DNA from: Emcibacter sp.
GTDB taxonomy: Bacteria > Pseudomonadota > Alphaproteobacteria > Sphingomonadales > Emcibacteraceae
Assembly (NCBI GenBank): GCA_021741205.1
Contig: JAIOYI010000002.1
Location: forward strand, 295,893-359,892
Length of the DNA: 64,000 bases
Reading direction: 5' to 3'
Both the position numbers and the translations under genes were made by a program. Under the pieces are notes generated by a model that did not search any database, was not told where the DNA came from, and was given only the letters and a program-made list of their open reading frames with translations. Positions within the stretch are counted from its first letter, which is position 1. Every line of letters begins with the position of its first letter. Positions 38,005 to 46,745 of the stretch are shown one piece after another.

Positions 38005-38397
38005 TTATAACGATGCCTGCCACGCATTCTTTACATGGGTTGGCCATCGCCACGGTTCAACCGCCATAACATCAAAACGACAAAATATTTCTGTGCCAGA
38101 ATGGGTTAACCCATGATTATTTTTTGCAAGATACCACTGTGCCGCCTTTATAATTCGCTGCATCTGATTTTTTGATAGGGCATATAAAGCATCCTGTGTA
38201 TTATTACGTGCCTTGACCTCAATAAAACAAATCATGTTGGATTTTTGTACAATCAAATCAATTTCCCCTGATTTGCATTTAAATCGTCGTTCCAAAATAC
38301 GATAGCCTTTCAAAACCAAAATTATGATAGACAACCATTCAGCGACTTGCCCCCAAAAATATGCTTTCCTTTTTTTAGCAATATCAGATTTAATCAC
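38005..38397 (-). CDS. yraN: YraN family protein (UPF0102), nuclease-like
   Basis: A 130-residue member of UPF0102, a restriction-endonuclease-like fold related to Holliday-junction resolvases. Its motifs are GYRILERRFKCKSGEIDLIV and MICFIEVKARNN, with the Glu-Ile-Asp and Glu-Val-Lys positions expected of a PD-(D/E)xK active site. The start is a GTG at 38397 preceded by GGAA. It sits directly downstream of rsmI, 16 bases away, a pairing conserved widely in bacteria. Cellular function is not established. Confidence 0.88.
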   Translation of the reverse strand: MIKSDIAKKRKAYFWGQVAEWLSIIILVLKGYRILERRFKCKSGEIDLIVQKSNMICFIEVKARNNTQDALYALSKNQMQRIIKAAQWYLAKNNHGLTHSGTEIFCRFDVMAVEPWRWPTHVKNAWQASL

Positions 38398-38413
38398 GTA
38401 AAATTCCTCTTGC

Positions 38414-39286
38414 TCATTCTTTTACAAGCGCCAAGGCACGGGCGTAAACTTGATTTCTTTTTATCCCCGTTTGGAGGGTGACCAATGCAACGGCCTCTTT
38501 GACCGATAAATTTTTCAAGGCTTGTCGCAAACTATGATCAAGCTGATCCTCATTATTTTCAATGTCCAAGGGTGGGCCAATAACGATAACAATTTCGCCC
38601 TTTGGTCTGTCGGCTTGCCCATAATATTCGGCAAGTTCAGAAAGTTTTCCTCTTCTGATTTCTTCGAATAATTTTGTCAATTCCCGACAAACGGCGGCCT
38701 CACGATCACCTAAAATCTCATACATATCCTTCAGGCTAGCCTTTATCCGTTGAGCTGATTCGTAAAATACCAGACTGGTCTTGATGGATGATACCTCTTC
38801 AAGGCATTTTCGTCTTGCCTGTGTTTTATTGGGCAAAAACCCCGCAAACATAAAACGATCCGTGGGTAGCCCCGCACTGGCGAGAGCAGCAAGGGTCGCA
38901 CTGGCTCCTGGAATACTGCTGACCATGAGACCCGCATCTTGCGCTGTTTTAACCAACCGGTATCCCGGATCAGAAATAAGGGGTGTTCCCGCATCACTGA
39001 CAAGGGCCACAATCTGTCCTGCATTCAATCGTTCCATCAACTGTGGCAAGACCTTTTGTTCATTATGATCATGATAAGAAATAGTGGGTGTCTTTATATC
39101 AAAAAAGGCCAATAACTTGCCCGTTACACGGGTATCCTCACAGGCAATAATGTCTGCGGCATTTAAAATATCACAAGCTCTGAAACTCATATCCCCCAAA
39201 TTACCAATGGGTGTTGAGACAATATAAAGTCCACCTTTGATATGTTTTTGCGTCGTTTTTTTATTTAATTTTATTGGTATTTCCAT
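38414..39286 (-). CDS. rsmI: 16S rRNA (cytidine-1402-2'-O)-methyltransferase
   Basis: A 290-residue SPOUT-unrelated tetrapyrrole-methylase-fold enzyme that methylates the ribose of C1402 in the 16S rRNA P site. Signatures are GGLYIVSTPIGNLGDMSFRA, ACEDTRVTGKLL, ALVSDAGTPLISDPGYRLV and IPGASATLAALASAGLPTDR. Length matches the family. It is divergent from the LpoA-like lipoprotein gene and precedes yraN, the common order. Confidence 0.95.
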   Translation of the reverse strand: MEIPIKLNKKTTQKHIKGGLYIVSTPIGNLGDMSFRACDILNAADIIACEDTRVTGKLLAFFDIKTPTISYHDHNEQKVLPQLMERLNAGQIVALVSDAGTPLISDPGYRLVKTAQDAGLMVSSIPGASATLAALASAGLPTDRFMFAGFLPNKTQARRKCLEEVSSIKTSLVFYESAQRIKASLKDMYEILGDREAAVCRELTKLFEEIRRGKLSELAEYYGQADRPKGEIVIVIGPPLDIENNEDQLDHSLRQALKNLSVKEAVALVTLQTGIKRNQVYARALALVKE

Positions 39287-39344
39287 AACCTTGCCATATT
39301 TCTAATTTATTCACGTATCATAGCTTATTTTTGTTATAAAGAGT

Positions 39345-40835
39345 ATGTATGATAAAAAGCAAAGAAAACTGGAAACGGCATTGATATCACCAATTATAAA
39401 ATATGCGACAACAATCCTCTTTATGGCCTTTGGTCTGTCTGGCTGTGGCGCAGACAAGCCTAAGATCATTCAGGATATTGCGTCTCTTCCGGCACCTGAT
39501 GTTGCCATCAACCCAGAGGATGACAATATTATTGCCCGTCAAAATATTAATCTTGGGATATTGCTTCCCTTAACGGGATCTGATGCCTCTATTGGTATTG
39601 CCCTTCTCAATGCCGCAACAATGGCTCTGTTTGATTCTCAAGACCAAAGACTTGTCCTTATGCCCTATGATACAAAGGGAACCGCAGATGGTGCCGTGAT
39701 TGCCATGACAGAACTTTTGAAACAAAAACCTGATCTGATTATAGGTCCTGTATTTTCTCATTCCATTAACGCCATAAAGCCCCTCGCAAAGAATGCTGGA
39801 CTTAATATCATTGGATTTTCAAATGATTATTCTGTAGCGGGTGACGGAGTATTTTTGCTCAATTTCCCTATAGAAGAGCAAATTAAAAGAGTAATAAACT
39901 ACGCATCTGATCAAGGTTACGCTCGCTATGCGGCACTCATTCCACAAACGGCATATGGCACCCGCGCTCTGGAAATATTTAAAGAAAATGTCCCGCAACT
40001 TAACCGAACATTAGCCGAAATAGAGACCTATACACCCGATAGTGCAGCTCTCGTTGATCCTGTCTTAAAAATTACCAATTACAAGGAAAGACGTAAAACC
40101 TATAATCGTGAAATTGATTTCTTAGAAAAACTTGGTACAGAAGACGACCTTGCGCAGGAAATGCAAGAAGAGTTAAAAGCGGCTGAAACCATTGGTGACG
40201 TTGACTTTGACAGCATTCTTCTGCCTGAAGGTGGCACCATGCTCACAACCCTTGCCGCATGGTTGTCCTATTATGAGATTGATACCTCAAAGGTTAAAAT
40301 ACTGGGTACAGGGCTTTGGGATGATGAAATGTTGTTTCTGGAGCCCCAACTGCACGGCGGATGGTTTGCCGCACCGGATCATACAATTTCCCATGAATTT
40401 TTAAGACGTTATAAGGAAATATATCACCACGATAGCCCCCGCCTTGCAACCCTTGCCTATGATGCGGTGGCACTTGCGGCAACGCTCGTCAGACAAGAAA
40501 AAATTCCTGACTTTTCTGTGGGAAAACTCACCCATATTAATGGCTTTATGGGTATTGATGGCCTGTTCCGATTTTCCTCTTCCGGCCTTGTGGAACGCGG
40601 GCTTTGTATCTATGAAGTAGGGCCAAAATCATTTACCATCATTGACCCCGCCCCAACAAATTTCATTGAGCTGGACAGTGTGAATTTTTTACCGTTAAAG
40701 GGGCAGGATATTACTTTAAAAGCCCCCCAAGCAAACTATTCAGAAGCGGCATCCCAAGAGCCGTTGCCCGCAAATGATGGTCGTCCATTTCCATATAACC
40801 CAGTTCAAAAAGACGCTGTAAATAAGCTGTATTGA
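39345..40835 (+). CDS. LpoA-like penicillin-binding protein activator lipoprotein
   Basis: A 496-residue lipoprotein. The N terminus has a hydrophobic stretch ending in a lipobox (FGLSGC, Cys near residue 34), so it should be acylated and sorted to the outer membrane. The rest is a periplasmic-binding-protein fold of the Leu/Ile/Val type (INLGILLPLTGSDASIGIAL, LIIGPVFSHSINAIKPLAKN, GVFLLNFPIEEQIKRVINYA). This matches the C-terminal domain of LpoA, which activates PBP1A; the N-terminal TPR part of Gammaproteobacterial LpoA is missing, as in alphaproteobacteria. Its last 125 bases overlap the 3' end of convergent hemW. Confidence 0.83.
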   Translation: MYDKKQRKLETALISPIIKYATTILFMAFGLSGCGADKPKIIQDIASLPAPDVAINPEDDNIIARQNINLGILLPLTGSDASIGIALLNAATMALFDSQDQRLVLMPYDTKGTADGAVIAMTELLKQKPDLIIGPVFSHSINAIKPLAKNAGLNIIGFSNDYSVAGDGVFLLNFPIEEQIKRVINYASDQGYARYAALIPQTAYGTRALEIFKENVPQLNRTLAEIETYTPDSAALVDPVLKITNYKERRKTYNREIDFLEKLGTEDDLAQEMQEELKAAETIGDVDFDSILLPEGGTMLTTLAAWLSYYEIDTSKVKILGTGLWDDEMLFLEPQLHGGWFAAPDHTISHEFLRRYKEIYHHDSPRLATLAYDAVALAATLVRQEKIPDFSVGKLTHINGFMGIDGLFRFSSSGLVERGLCIYEVGPKSFTIIDPAPTNFIELDSVNFLPLKGQDITLKAPQANYSEAASQEPLPANDGRPFPYNPVQKDAVNKLY

Positions 40836-41871
40836 TATATTTTTCTATTTTTGCACCAAGCTTATTATGGAAATCATGAAGATCAATGCCACGGACAAGA
40901 CGAAGCCCCATCATGATCATTTCTTCAGCCTTCATTTGATCGTTCAAACATTCATCATATTCCGTCCCATGCCCCGATGTCATTCCATATTCCATCCATT
41001 TTTCAGGGCTTTTATACTGGCTTAGGGCATGCAGATTACCGCCGTAAGTTAACCGCCCGTGAGCGCCGGGCCCAACCCCTATATAATCCCTATAAGTCCA
41101 ATAAGACAGATTATGGCGGCTTTCATTCCCCAAAGCCGCATGATTGGACACCTCATAAGCAGGCAGACCATGCTGCGTGCAAATCATTTGCGTCAGTTCA
41201 TACATATCTGCAGATAAATCTTCATTAGGGAGAATAATACGCCCTTTATTATGGGCATGATAAAAAGCCGTGCCCCGTTCAATGGTCAATTGATAAAGGG
41301 ACAAATGCCCAACAGACATTTGAAGCGCTTCGGTTAATTCCTTTTCCCACGCAAGCATGGTTTGATCCATGCGGGCATAGATCAGATCAAAACTTGATCG
41401 TTCAAAATATTTCTGGGACAATGCAATGGCTTTTAAGGCCTCCTTTGCATTATGTTCCCGCCCTAACGCCTTAAGATCATGATCATTTAAGGCCTGTATA
41501 CCAAGAGAAAGTCGATTAATACCAGCCTTTGAAAAATCTTTAAATTTAGAGGCCTCAACGCTTGTGGGATTGGCTTCCAATGTTATTTCAACATGACGAT
41601 CCAATCCCCAATTTTCCGATATTTTATGTAATATTTTTTCAACCGTACCCGCCCCCATTAAGGACGGCGTCCCCCCGCCAAAAAATACACTTGTCATATT
41701 TCTTGGTCCTGATAAGGCTCTGTAATGATCCAGTTCAGACATTAAAGTATTGAGCCACGCGGTCTCATCAATGTGATCTCTGACATGGCTGTTAAAATCG
41801 CAGTAAGGGCACTTTGACAAGCAAAATGGCCAATGGATATAGAGGGCTAAGCTGTTATTCAAAGCAGGCAT
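40711..41871 (-). CDS. hemW: HemW, radical SAM heme chaperone-like protein
   Basis: A 386-residue radical SAM protein of the HemW family, formerly annotated as oxygen-independent coproporphyrinogen oxidase; HemW carries heme rather than oxidising coproporphyrinogen. The cluster motif CLSKCPYC (Cx3CxxC) is present, followed by [30 protein letters not shown] and [20 protein letters not shown]. The C-terminal HemW domain ends [18 protein letters not shown] as usual. It overlaps rdgB upstream by 17 bases and the convergent lipoprotein gene by 125 bases. Confidence 0.93.
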   Translation of the reverse strand: MPALNNSLALYIHWPFCLSKCPYCDFNSHVRDHIDETAWLNTLMSELDHYRALSGPRNMTSVFFGGGTPSLMGAGTVEKILHKISENWGLDRHVEITLEANPTSVEASKFKDFSKAGINRLSLGIQALNDHDLKALGREHNAKEALKAIALSQKYFERSSFDLIYARMDQTMLAWEKELTEALQMSVGHLSLYQLTIERGTAFYHAHNKGRIILPNEDLSADMYELTQMICTQHGLPAYEVSNHAALGNESRHNLSYWTYRDYIGVGPGAHGRLTYGGNLHALSQYKSPEKWMEYGMTSGHGTEYDECLNDQMKAEEMIMMGLRLVRGIDLHDFHNKLGAKIEKYINTAYLQRLFELGYMEMDDHHLRATALGMPLLNSLLGGLLK

Positions 41872-42484
41872 GGATTAATTTTTTGAAAGCATTTGCCCTG
41901 TGGCTTATCAGATGTTTTTTATCTGCTTCCATTTCACCAAAAGTAATATCATAGCCATCTGCCTGAAACATGGGATCATAACCAAAGCCATTTTCACCCC
42001 GAACAGGCCATACAAGACTGCCGTAAACCCGCCCTTCAAATGTTTCCACATGACCATCAGGACAATCCTCACAAACAGGCCATGCCAGCGACAAAGCACA
42101 AGCAAAATAGGCGGCTCTGTCCCCATTTGTTTTTTTCAACTCATCATCAAGTTTTTTCATAGCATAGTCAAAATCACGTTTGCCTGTATCGGGGTTTTCT
42201 GCAAATCGCGCAGAATGAATACCTGGTCTTCCGCCGAGCGATGGCACCACAAGGCCACTATCATCCGCAAGTGCCACAAGACCCGATTTTTTGGCCGCTG
42301 AGCGTGCCTTTAACTCTGCATTAGCAATAAAACTATCACCGTCCTCTACGGGTTCAGGGAGATCAAGGCTTGCCGCAGAAACAGTTTTAAGCCCAAAAGC
42401 CTTCAGCAAGTCCCCTATTTCACGGACTTTGCCTTCGTTATGGCTTGCGACAACCAAAAGATTATCCTTGAATTTTTTTGCCAT
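41855..42484 (-). CDS. rdgB: RdgB/HAM1 non-canonical purine NTP pyrophosphatase
   Basis: A 209-residue enzyme that hydrolyses dITP, ITP and XTP to monophosphates and keeps them out of DNA. The family N terminus [19 protein letters not shown], the [20 protein letters not shown] active-site block and the C-terminal [18 protein letters not shown] and [13 protein letters not shown] are all present. It lies between rph and hemW on one strand, spacing 12 bases and a 17-base overlap, the typical alphaproteobacterial order. Confidence 0.95.
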   Translation of the reverse strand: MAKKFKDNLLVVASHNEGKVREIGDLLKAFGLKTVSAASLDLPEPVEDGDSFIANAELKARSAAKKSGLVALADDSGLVVPSLGGRPGIHSARFAENPDTGKRDFDYAMKKLDDELKKTNGDRAAYFACALSLAWPVCEDCPDGHVETFEGRVYGSLVWPVRGENGFGYDPMFQADGYDITFGEMEADKKHLISHRANAFKKLIHACFE

Positions 42485-42496
42485 AGAATAACTTTC

Positions 42497-43216
42497 TTAA
42501 GATAATCCCAATGCTTTTTTCTGTAATTTCACCAATTGTTCAACCCCAATATGGGCAAGCCGCATCAGGCGCAGAAATTCTTCTTCACTGAAGGGCTGTT
42601 CCTCTGCGGTTCCTTGAATTTCTACAATTTTCTTATCACCCGTCAACACAAAATTGGCATCTGTTTCGGCCGCACTATCTTCGTCATAGTCAAGATCCAA
42701 CACGGGAATGCCCTTATAAATGCCACAAGATACCGCCGCAACGGGTGACTTTACAGGAATGGTGACGAGCTTTCCTTGTGTAATCATTTTTTGAAAACAT
42801 TGAACCATAGCAACATATGCCCCCGTGATAGAGGCGGTTCTGGTGCCGCCGTCGGCCTGAATAACATCACAATCAATCCGAATTTGACGCTCCCCAAGTC
42901 CAGACAAATCAACAACAGACCGAAGCGAACGACCAATTAATCGTTGGATTTCTTGGGTACGTCCTGATTGTTTTCCTCTTGCGGCTTCACGGTCCATACG
43001 GCTATGAGTGGAACGGGGCAACATACCATATTCAGCCGTAATCCATCCCTTGCCTGTATCCCGCAAGAAGGACGGCGCCTTATCCTCTAATGTTGCTGTG
43101 CATAATACATGGGTATCACCAAATTTTATCAGACATGACCCCTCCGCATGCTTTGAAAAGCCAGTTTCTAGCGTTACGTCACGAAGTTGGTCTGCGGCAC
43201 GGCCTGAAGGTCGCAT
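42497..43216 (-). CDS. rph: Ribonuclease PH
   Basis: A 239-residue phosphorolytic 3'-5' exoribonuclease that trims tRNA 3' ends. It starts [20 protein letters not shown] and contains [60 protein letters not shown] and [20 protein letters not shown], all conserved in the family. Length is standard. It heads the rph-rdgB-hemW unit and is divergent from hrcA, an order conserved in alphaproteobacteria. Confidence 0.97.
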   Translation of the reverse strand: MRPSGRAADQLRDVTLETGFSKHAEGSCLIKFGDTHVLCTATLEDKAPSFLRDTGKGWITAEYGMLPRSTHSRMDREAARGKQSGRTQEIQRLIGRSLRSVVDLSGLGERQIRIDCDVIQADGGTRTASITGAYVAMVQCFQKMITQGKLVTIPVKSPVAAVSCGIYKGIPVLDLDYDEDSAAETDANFVLTGDKKIVEIQGTAEEQPFSEEEFLRLMRLAHIGVEQLVKLQKKALGLS

Positions 43217-43325
43217 ATTATATTCTCCTGAAAATCATTGTATTTAAGCTTACTTCTATAGCTTAGAATTCTATGCGTCCATAAATATATGGATTAATTA
43301 TCATGGATTTATTTTCATACGCCCG

Positions 43326-43354
43326 TTGACGTTATGGTACATCATACTTACATT
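43326..43354 (+). promoter_or_regulatory. Possible vegetative promoter of hrcA-grpE
   Basis: TTGACG, then 17 bases, then TACATT (4 of 6 to the -10 consensus). The predicted start is about 7 bases before the hrcA ATG, which has little ribosome-binding site. No CIRCE palindrome was found here. Confidence 0.35.
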
Positions 43355-43367
43355 TAACTTCAGAAAA

Positions 43368-44420
43368 ATGTTGATAGAAGCTTTAAACCAGCGGTCACGC
43401 ACCATATTCAAACAAATTGTGGACACCTATATTTTAACAGGTGAGCCTGTGGGATCGCACACCCTAAGCCATAAGCTAAAAAATCCGTTATCTCCAGCAA
43501 GTATTCGAAATGTTATGGCTGATCTTGAAGATAGCGGCCTTATCTATTCTCCCCATAAGTCCGCTGGTCGCATTCCGACAAATATTGGCCTGAGGCTGTT
43601 TGTGGATGGCATGCTTGAAATGGGTAATCTCTCAACCAGAGAACGCACATCCATTCGCATCCAATGTCAAGAAAGTGGCAACAATATAGAGGATATTCTC
43701 ACCCGTGCGACGACCATGTTATCTGGTCTATCTCACTGTGCAAGTCTGGTGATTGCTCCAAAAAATGATTTACCTCTAAAACATATTGAATTTGTATATT
43801 TAAGCCCTGGGCAAGCTCTTGTGGTGATTGTAAACGACGGTGATGATGTTGAAAACAGACTCATTAATATTCCCATAGGGCTCACCCCATCTGCTCTAAC
43901 CAAGGCTGGTAATTATCTGAATGCCCGATTAGTTGGCCGCACATTTGTCGAGGTCAAAAGCCGTATAGAGCAGGAATTAAAAACAGAACAGGCCGAATTG
44001 GATAGCCTAACCCAATCAATTGTAGAGCAGGGATTGGCCGTTTGGGCTGGACGTCAGAAAAAAACAGAAAACGAAGTCCATCACAATCTGATCATTCGAG
44101 GACAGGCAAACCTGCTTGATAATGTCGAGGCCATCAAAGACCTTGAAAGAATACGCCGTTTGTTTAGCGATCTGGAAAGCAAAAAAGATTTGGTGCATAT
44201 GCTGGAAAATGCAAAAGAGGCGGATGGTGTGCGAATTTTTATCGGTTCTGAAAATAATCTCTTTTCCCTATCCGATTCTTCTGTTATCGCTTCTCCCTAT
44301 ATGGATGGTAAAAATAATATTCTTGGCGTTATTGGCGTTATTGGCCCCACACGTCTTGATTATGCCCGCATTATACCGCTTGTGGACTATACTGCTAAGG
44401 TCATTGGCCAAATTTTATAA
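43368..44420 (+). CDS. hrcA: Heat-inducible transcription repressor HrcA
   Basis: A 350-residue repressor that binds CIRCE operators, mostly at groESL in alphaproteobacteria, with activity tuned by GroEL. The N-terminal winged helix contains IVDTYILTGEPVGSHTLSHK and SIRNVMADLEDSGLIYSPHK, then SAGRIPTNIGLRLFVDGML; a GAF-like dimerisation domain follows, ending VIGVIGPTRLDYARIIPLVD. The frame extends 14 codons upstream to a TTG at 43326, but the ATG at 43368 begins the family sequence. Followed by grpE after 45 bases. Confidence 0.95.
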   Translation: MLIEALNQRSRTIFKQIVDTYILTGEPVGSHTLSHKLKNPLSPASIRNVMADLEDSGLIYSPHKSAGRIPTNIGLRLFVDGMLEMGNLSTRERTSIRIQCQESGNNIEDILTRATTMLSGLSHCASLVIAPKNDLPLKHIEFVYLSPGQALVVIVNDGDDVENRLINIPIGLTPSALTKAGNYLNARLVGRTFVEVKSRIEQELKTEQAELDSLTQSIVEQGLAVWAGRQKKTENEVHHNLIIRGQANLLDNVEAIKDLERIRRLFSDLESKKDLVHMLENAKEADGVRIFIGSENNLFSLSDSSVIASPYMDGKNNILGVIGVIGPTRLDYARIIPLVDYTAKVIGQIL

Positions 44421-44465
44421 CAACCAGTAATTGGTAAGAAACTCTAAATATCTGAGAAATAAATT

Positions 44466-45077
44466 ATGACTGACAATATTGAAAATAACGACGACACACC
44501 AGAAACTGAAATTTCAGAGGCAAATACGCCCGAAGAAAATACCGCACATGATGCGCCTGCGGAAAAATGCGCTGATGATAAGCTCGCCGATGCCATTACG
44601 GAAAATGCAAATCTTAAGGACAGATTGCTTAGAGCCATCGCCGAAACAGAAAATTTACGACGCAGATCTGACCGTGAAAAGGCCGATGCGGCAAATTATG
44701 CCATCACCGCTTTTGCACGGGATCTTCTTAATGTGAGTGATAATCTGCGCCGCGCTTTGGATAGTATCCCCGCAGATTCAGAAATTGGTGAGAATGCCAA
44801 AACCTTATGTGAAGGAATTGAGCTGACCGAACGTGAACTTTTAAATATGCTAGAACGGCACAATATTAAAAAAGTTGACCCTATGGGTGAAAAATTTGAT
44901 CATAATTTGCACCAAGCCCTGTTTGAAGTCCCCAATACAGGAACACAAGACGGTACAATTGTTCAGGTCATGCAAGTTGGCTATACCATAAAAGACCGCC
45001 TGCTCCGCCCTGCTATGGTCGGGGTTGCCCGGGATGCAAAGGAAACCCCGCCCCCCCATTTAGACACCAAAGTATAA
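44466..45077 (+). CDS. grpE: Nucleotide exchange factor GrpE
   Basis: A 203-residue cochaperone that releases ADP from DnaK. An acidic disordered N terminus of about 45 residues leads into the long dimerising helix (ADAITENANLKDRLLRAIAE, then TENLRRRSDREKADAANYAI), a four-helix part and the C-terminal beta domain ending VMQVGYTIKDRLLRPAMVGV. The length and the C-terminal signature are typical. It is in tandem with hrcA, with a terminator immediately downstream. Confidence 0.95.
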   Translation: MTDNIENNDDTPETEISEANTPEENTAHDAPAEKCADDKLADAITENANLKDRLLRAIAETENLRRRSDREKADAANYAITAFARDLLNVSDNLRRALDSIPADSEIGENAKTLCEGIELTERELLNMLERHNIKKVDPMGEKFDHNLHQALFEVPNTGTQDGTIVQVMQVGYTIKDRLLRPAMVGVARDAKETPPPHLDTKV

Positions 45078-45094
45078 GTCTTCAATAAAATCCC

Positions 45095-45124
45095 AAAAGC
45101 CGATGCAAGTCCATCGGCTTTTTT
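45095..45124 (+). terminator. Terminator of hrcA-grpE
   Basis: Hairpin AAAAGCCGATG/CATCGGCTTTT with a six-base loop and a run of Ts. Confidence 0.85.
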
Positions 45125-45167
45125 ATAGCATAATTATTTTGAACGCGCCTTTCTTTTACTTATCATC

Positions 45168-45205
45168 CATGTAACAGTTACATCGGTTATTGTAACTGTT
45201 ACATG
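45168..45205. promoter_or_regulatory. Double palindromic operator, GTAAC-N-GTTAC twice
   Basis: Two copies of the palindrome TGTAAC(A/T)GTTACA, spaced by eight bases, together form a perfect 15-base inverted repeat (CATGTAACAGTTACA and its complement). It is about 60 bases before the barrel gene at 45267. The half-site symmetry is typical of operators for TetR-family dimers. No such regulator is encoded nearby. Confidence 0.55.
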
Positions 45206-45266
45206 ATTGTTTTCTTTAAATTTCATTGTCATTACTAAACTTTCTTAACAATATTTGGAAAATACA

Positions 45267-45920
45267 ATGAATAAAAATACCAATCGATTAAAACTATTTC
45301 TGCCCAAAATATTATTTTCAACCGTGGTGATGATGTCTTCTATCTCGCACGGCGAAGCAAATGACAGTCAAGCCACAAACAAGAGTTTTGCCTATATTGG
45401 AGGAACAGCTTCCACAAGCCTTAATAGCCAAAATAGCAGTAAATTTGGATTGGGTATAGATGCTCTTTATATGAGAAAAATTTGGGGTGGGTTTGCCGTA
45501 GGCATCAATATGAATTATACTTTTGGGCTAGCTTCTACAAAAGATTTATATTCAGGTCTCGCCGATATTACTGGCAAATCGAAACATACATCTAATATGT
45601 ATTCTGCTGCTATCGTGCTAGGCGGCATTTCTGATCATGATAATGGTGGTCGTCTGGCCTATTTTATTGGCCCTATGATAGGGAGACGTGATATAAATTC
45701 TCAATATACATGGGACGAAACATCCCAAGAGTTTGGCATTTTCAATTCTAAAAATTCTTCTCATATAAATTTAATAGGCCTTACGGCGGGAACCTATTAC
45801 AAATTACCAAATACTGGATGGACAGCAGGTATCAATGCTAATGTAAATTTGGGTTCTAAATCTTATGATGAATTTGAGGCAAACAGTCAAATCAGCCTTA
45901 CCATTGGCTATACATTTTAA
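45267..45920 (+). CDS. Hypothetical outer-membrane beta-barrel protein
   Basis: A 217-residue exported protein of no named family. A signal peptide (LKLFLPKILFSTVVMMSSIS, then HGEA) is followed by alternating amphipathic strands rich in Gly, Asn and aromatic residues (GGFAVGINMNYTFGL; GWTAGINANVNLGSKSYDEF) and the terminal strand ISLTIGYTF, whose final Phe is a barrel-insertion signal. This suggests an eight-stranded OmpA/OmpW-like barrel. The ATG at 45267 follows GGA. It is transcribed alone, between two terminators, behind a double palindromic operator. Confidence 0.65.
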   Translation: MNKNTNRLKLFLPKILFSTVVMMSSISHGEANDSQATNKSFAYIGGTASTSLNSQNSSKFGLGIDALYMRKIWGGFAVGINMNYTFGLASTKDLYSGLADITGKSKHTSNMYSAAIVLGGISDHDNGGRLAYFIGPMIGRRDINSQYTWDETSQEFGIFNSKNSSHINLIGLTAGTYYKLPNTGWTAGINANVNLGSKSYDEFEANSQISLTIGYTF

Positions 45921-45926
45921 AATTCC

Positions 45927-45954
45927 AAAAGCCGATATAAATCCATCGGCTTTT
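45927..45954 (+). terminator. Terminator of the small barrel gene
   Basis: Hairpin AAAAGCCGAT/ATCGGCTTTT with an eight-base loop followed by Ts. It closely resembles the terminator behind grpE. Confidence 0.8.
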
Positions 45955-46026
45955 TTCTATTTTTTTGGCCTATTATTTTCTCTTTGACACATTACAGATT
46001 GAAATTAGTTATGAGACTATTGCCTC

Positions 46027-46491
46027 TCAATTCTTATGATCCATATGGTCATGTTCCATTACAGGTGCATTTTTCATGACCTTAGCAACAACGGTAATAT
46101 TTCCTGCATTTGTGAATGTTAAAACAAGCGGGAATTCATCGCCCACTGCCAATTTTTGAGTTAATCCAAAAACCATCAGATGAAAGCCACCCGGTTCGAC
46201 CATAACGGTCTCATGTGCGGGAATAGGAATGTCATCCACCTGTTCCATCGTCATGATGCCATTTTCTTGTTTATGAACATGAAGCTCAATACTATTAGCA
46301 AGAAGAGATACGGCTTTAATTAACTTATCCGCATTATCTGTATTATTATGAAGGGTAAAATACAAGGCAGAGGGTCTCCCCTCAATGATAACAGGCCTTG
46401 TCCATGCATCCTTTACCGAAAGTCCAGAATCATCTGCATAGCCAAATTGTAAAAAACTTAACAAAAAGAAGATAGCTCCTAATATTTTCAA
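46027..46491 (-). CDS. PCu(A)C-type periplasmic copper chaperone
   Basis: A 154-residue DUF461/PCu(A)C protein that binds Cu(I) in the periplasm and helps metallate cytochrome oxidase. A signal peptide (MKILGAIFFLLSFLQFGYA) precedes a cupredoxin-like fold. The copper ligands are arranged as ELHVHKQENGIMTMEQV and EPGGFHLMVFG, fitting H-x(n)-M-x(21)-H-x-M. The C terminus (MEHDHMDHKN) is an additional His/Met tail. No sco or cox genes are adjacent. Confidence 0.88.
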   Translation of the reverse strand: MKILGAIFFLLSFLQFGYADDSGLSVKDAWTRPVIIEGRPSALYFTLHNNTDNADKLIKAVSLLANSIELHVHKQENGIMTMEQVDDIPIPAHETVMVEPGGFHLMVFGLTQKLAVGDEFPLVLTFTNAGNITVVAKVMKNAPVMEHDHMDHKN

Positions 46492-46582
46492 TTATTTCTC
46501 CCATATATTCATTAATATACAAGAAGTTTAAGTATTTTTTGCAACTTAGGAAGATAAAATTTCATAAAACTTAATTTTGACC

Positions 46583-46610
46583 CTTGCAGTGATAAAAAAT
46601 GGCCTTATAT
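46583..46610 (+). promoter_or_regulatory. RpoH (sigma-32) promoter of dnaK
   Basis: CTTG, 17 bases, CTTATAT: an exact match to the alphaproteobacterial heat-shock consensus. The dnaK start lies about 130 bases downstream, giving a fairly long leader. Confidence 0.75.
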
Positions 46611-46745
46611 AAGCAACGTAACCGCAAACATTCTTAGGTTTTTTTAACAACATATTATGAGCCTAGAGAATGGATGGAAAAAATTAACCGACCACTGAAC
46701 TAGGCCATAACGGCTAGCGATGTGATAACAGAAGTAGAGGACAAT

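Noticed and set aside
43326..43367. TTG at 43326 as start of hrcA
   Set aside because: The 14 extra residues do not belong to the family and the TTG is part of a likely -35 element; the ATG at 43368 fits better.
43217..43367. CIRCE operator before hrcA
   Set aside because: Neither TTAGCACTC nor GAGTGCTAA is present in this spacer.
45168..45205. Inverted repeat as a terminator of grpE
   Set aside because: A better hairpin with a T run already lies at 45095-45124, and this repeat has no T run and internal operator-like symmetry.
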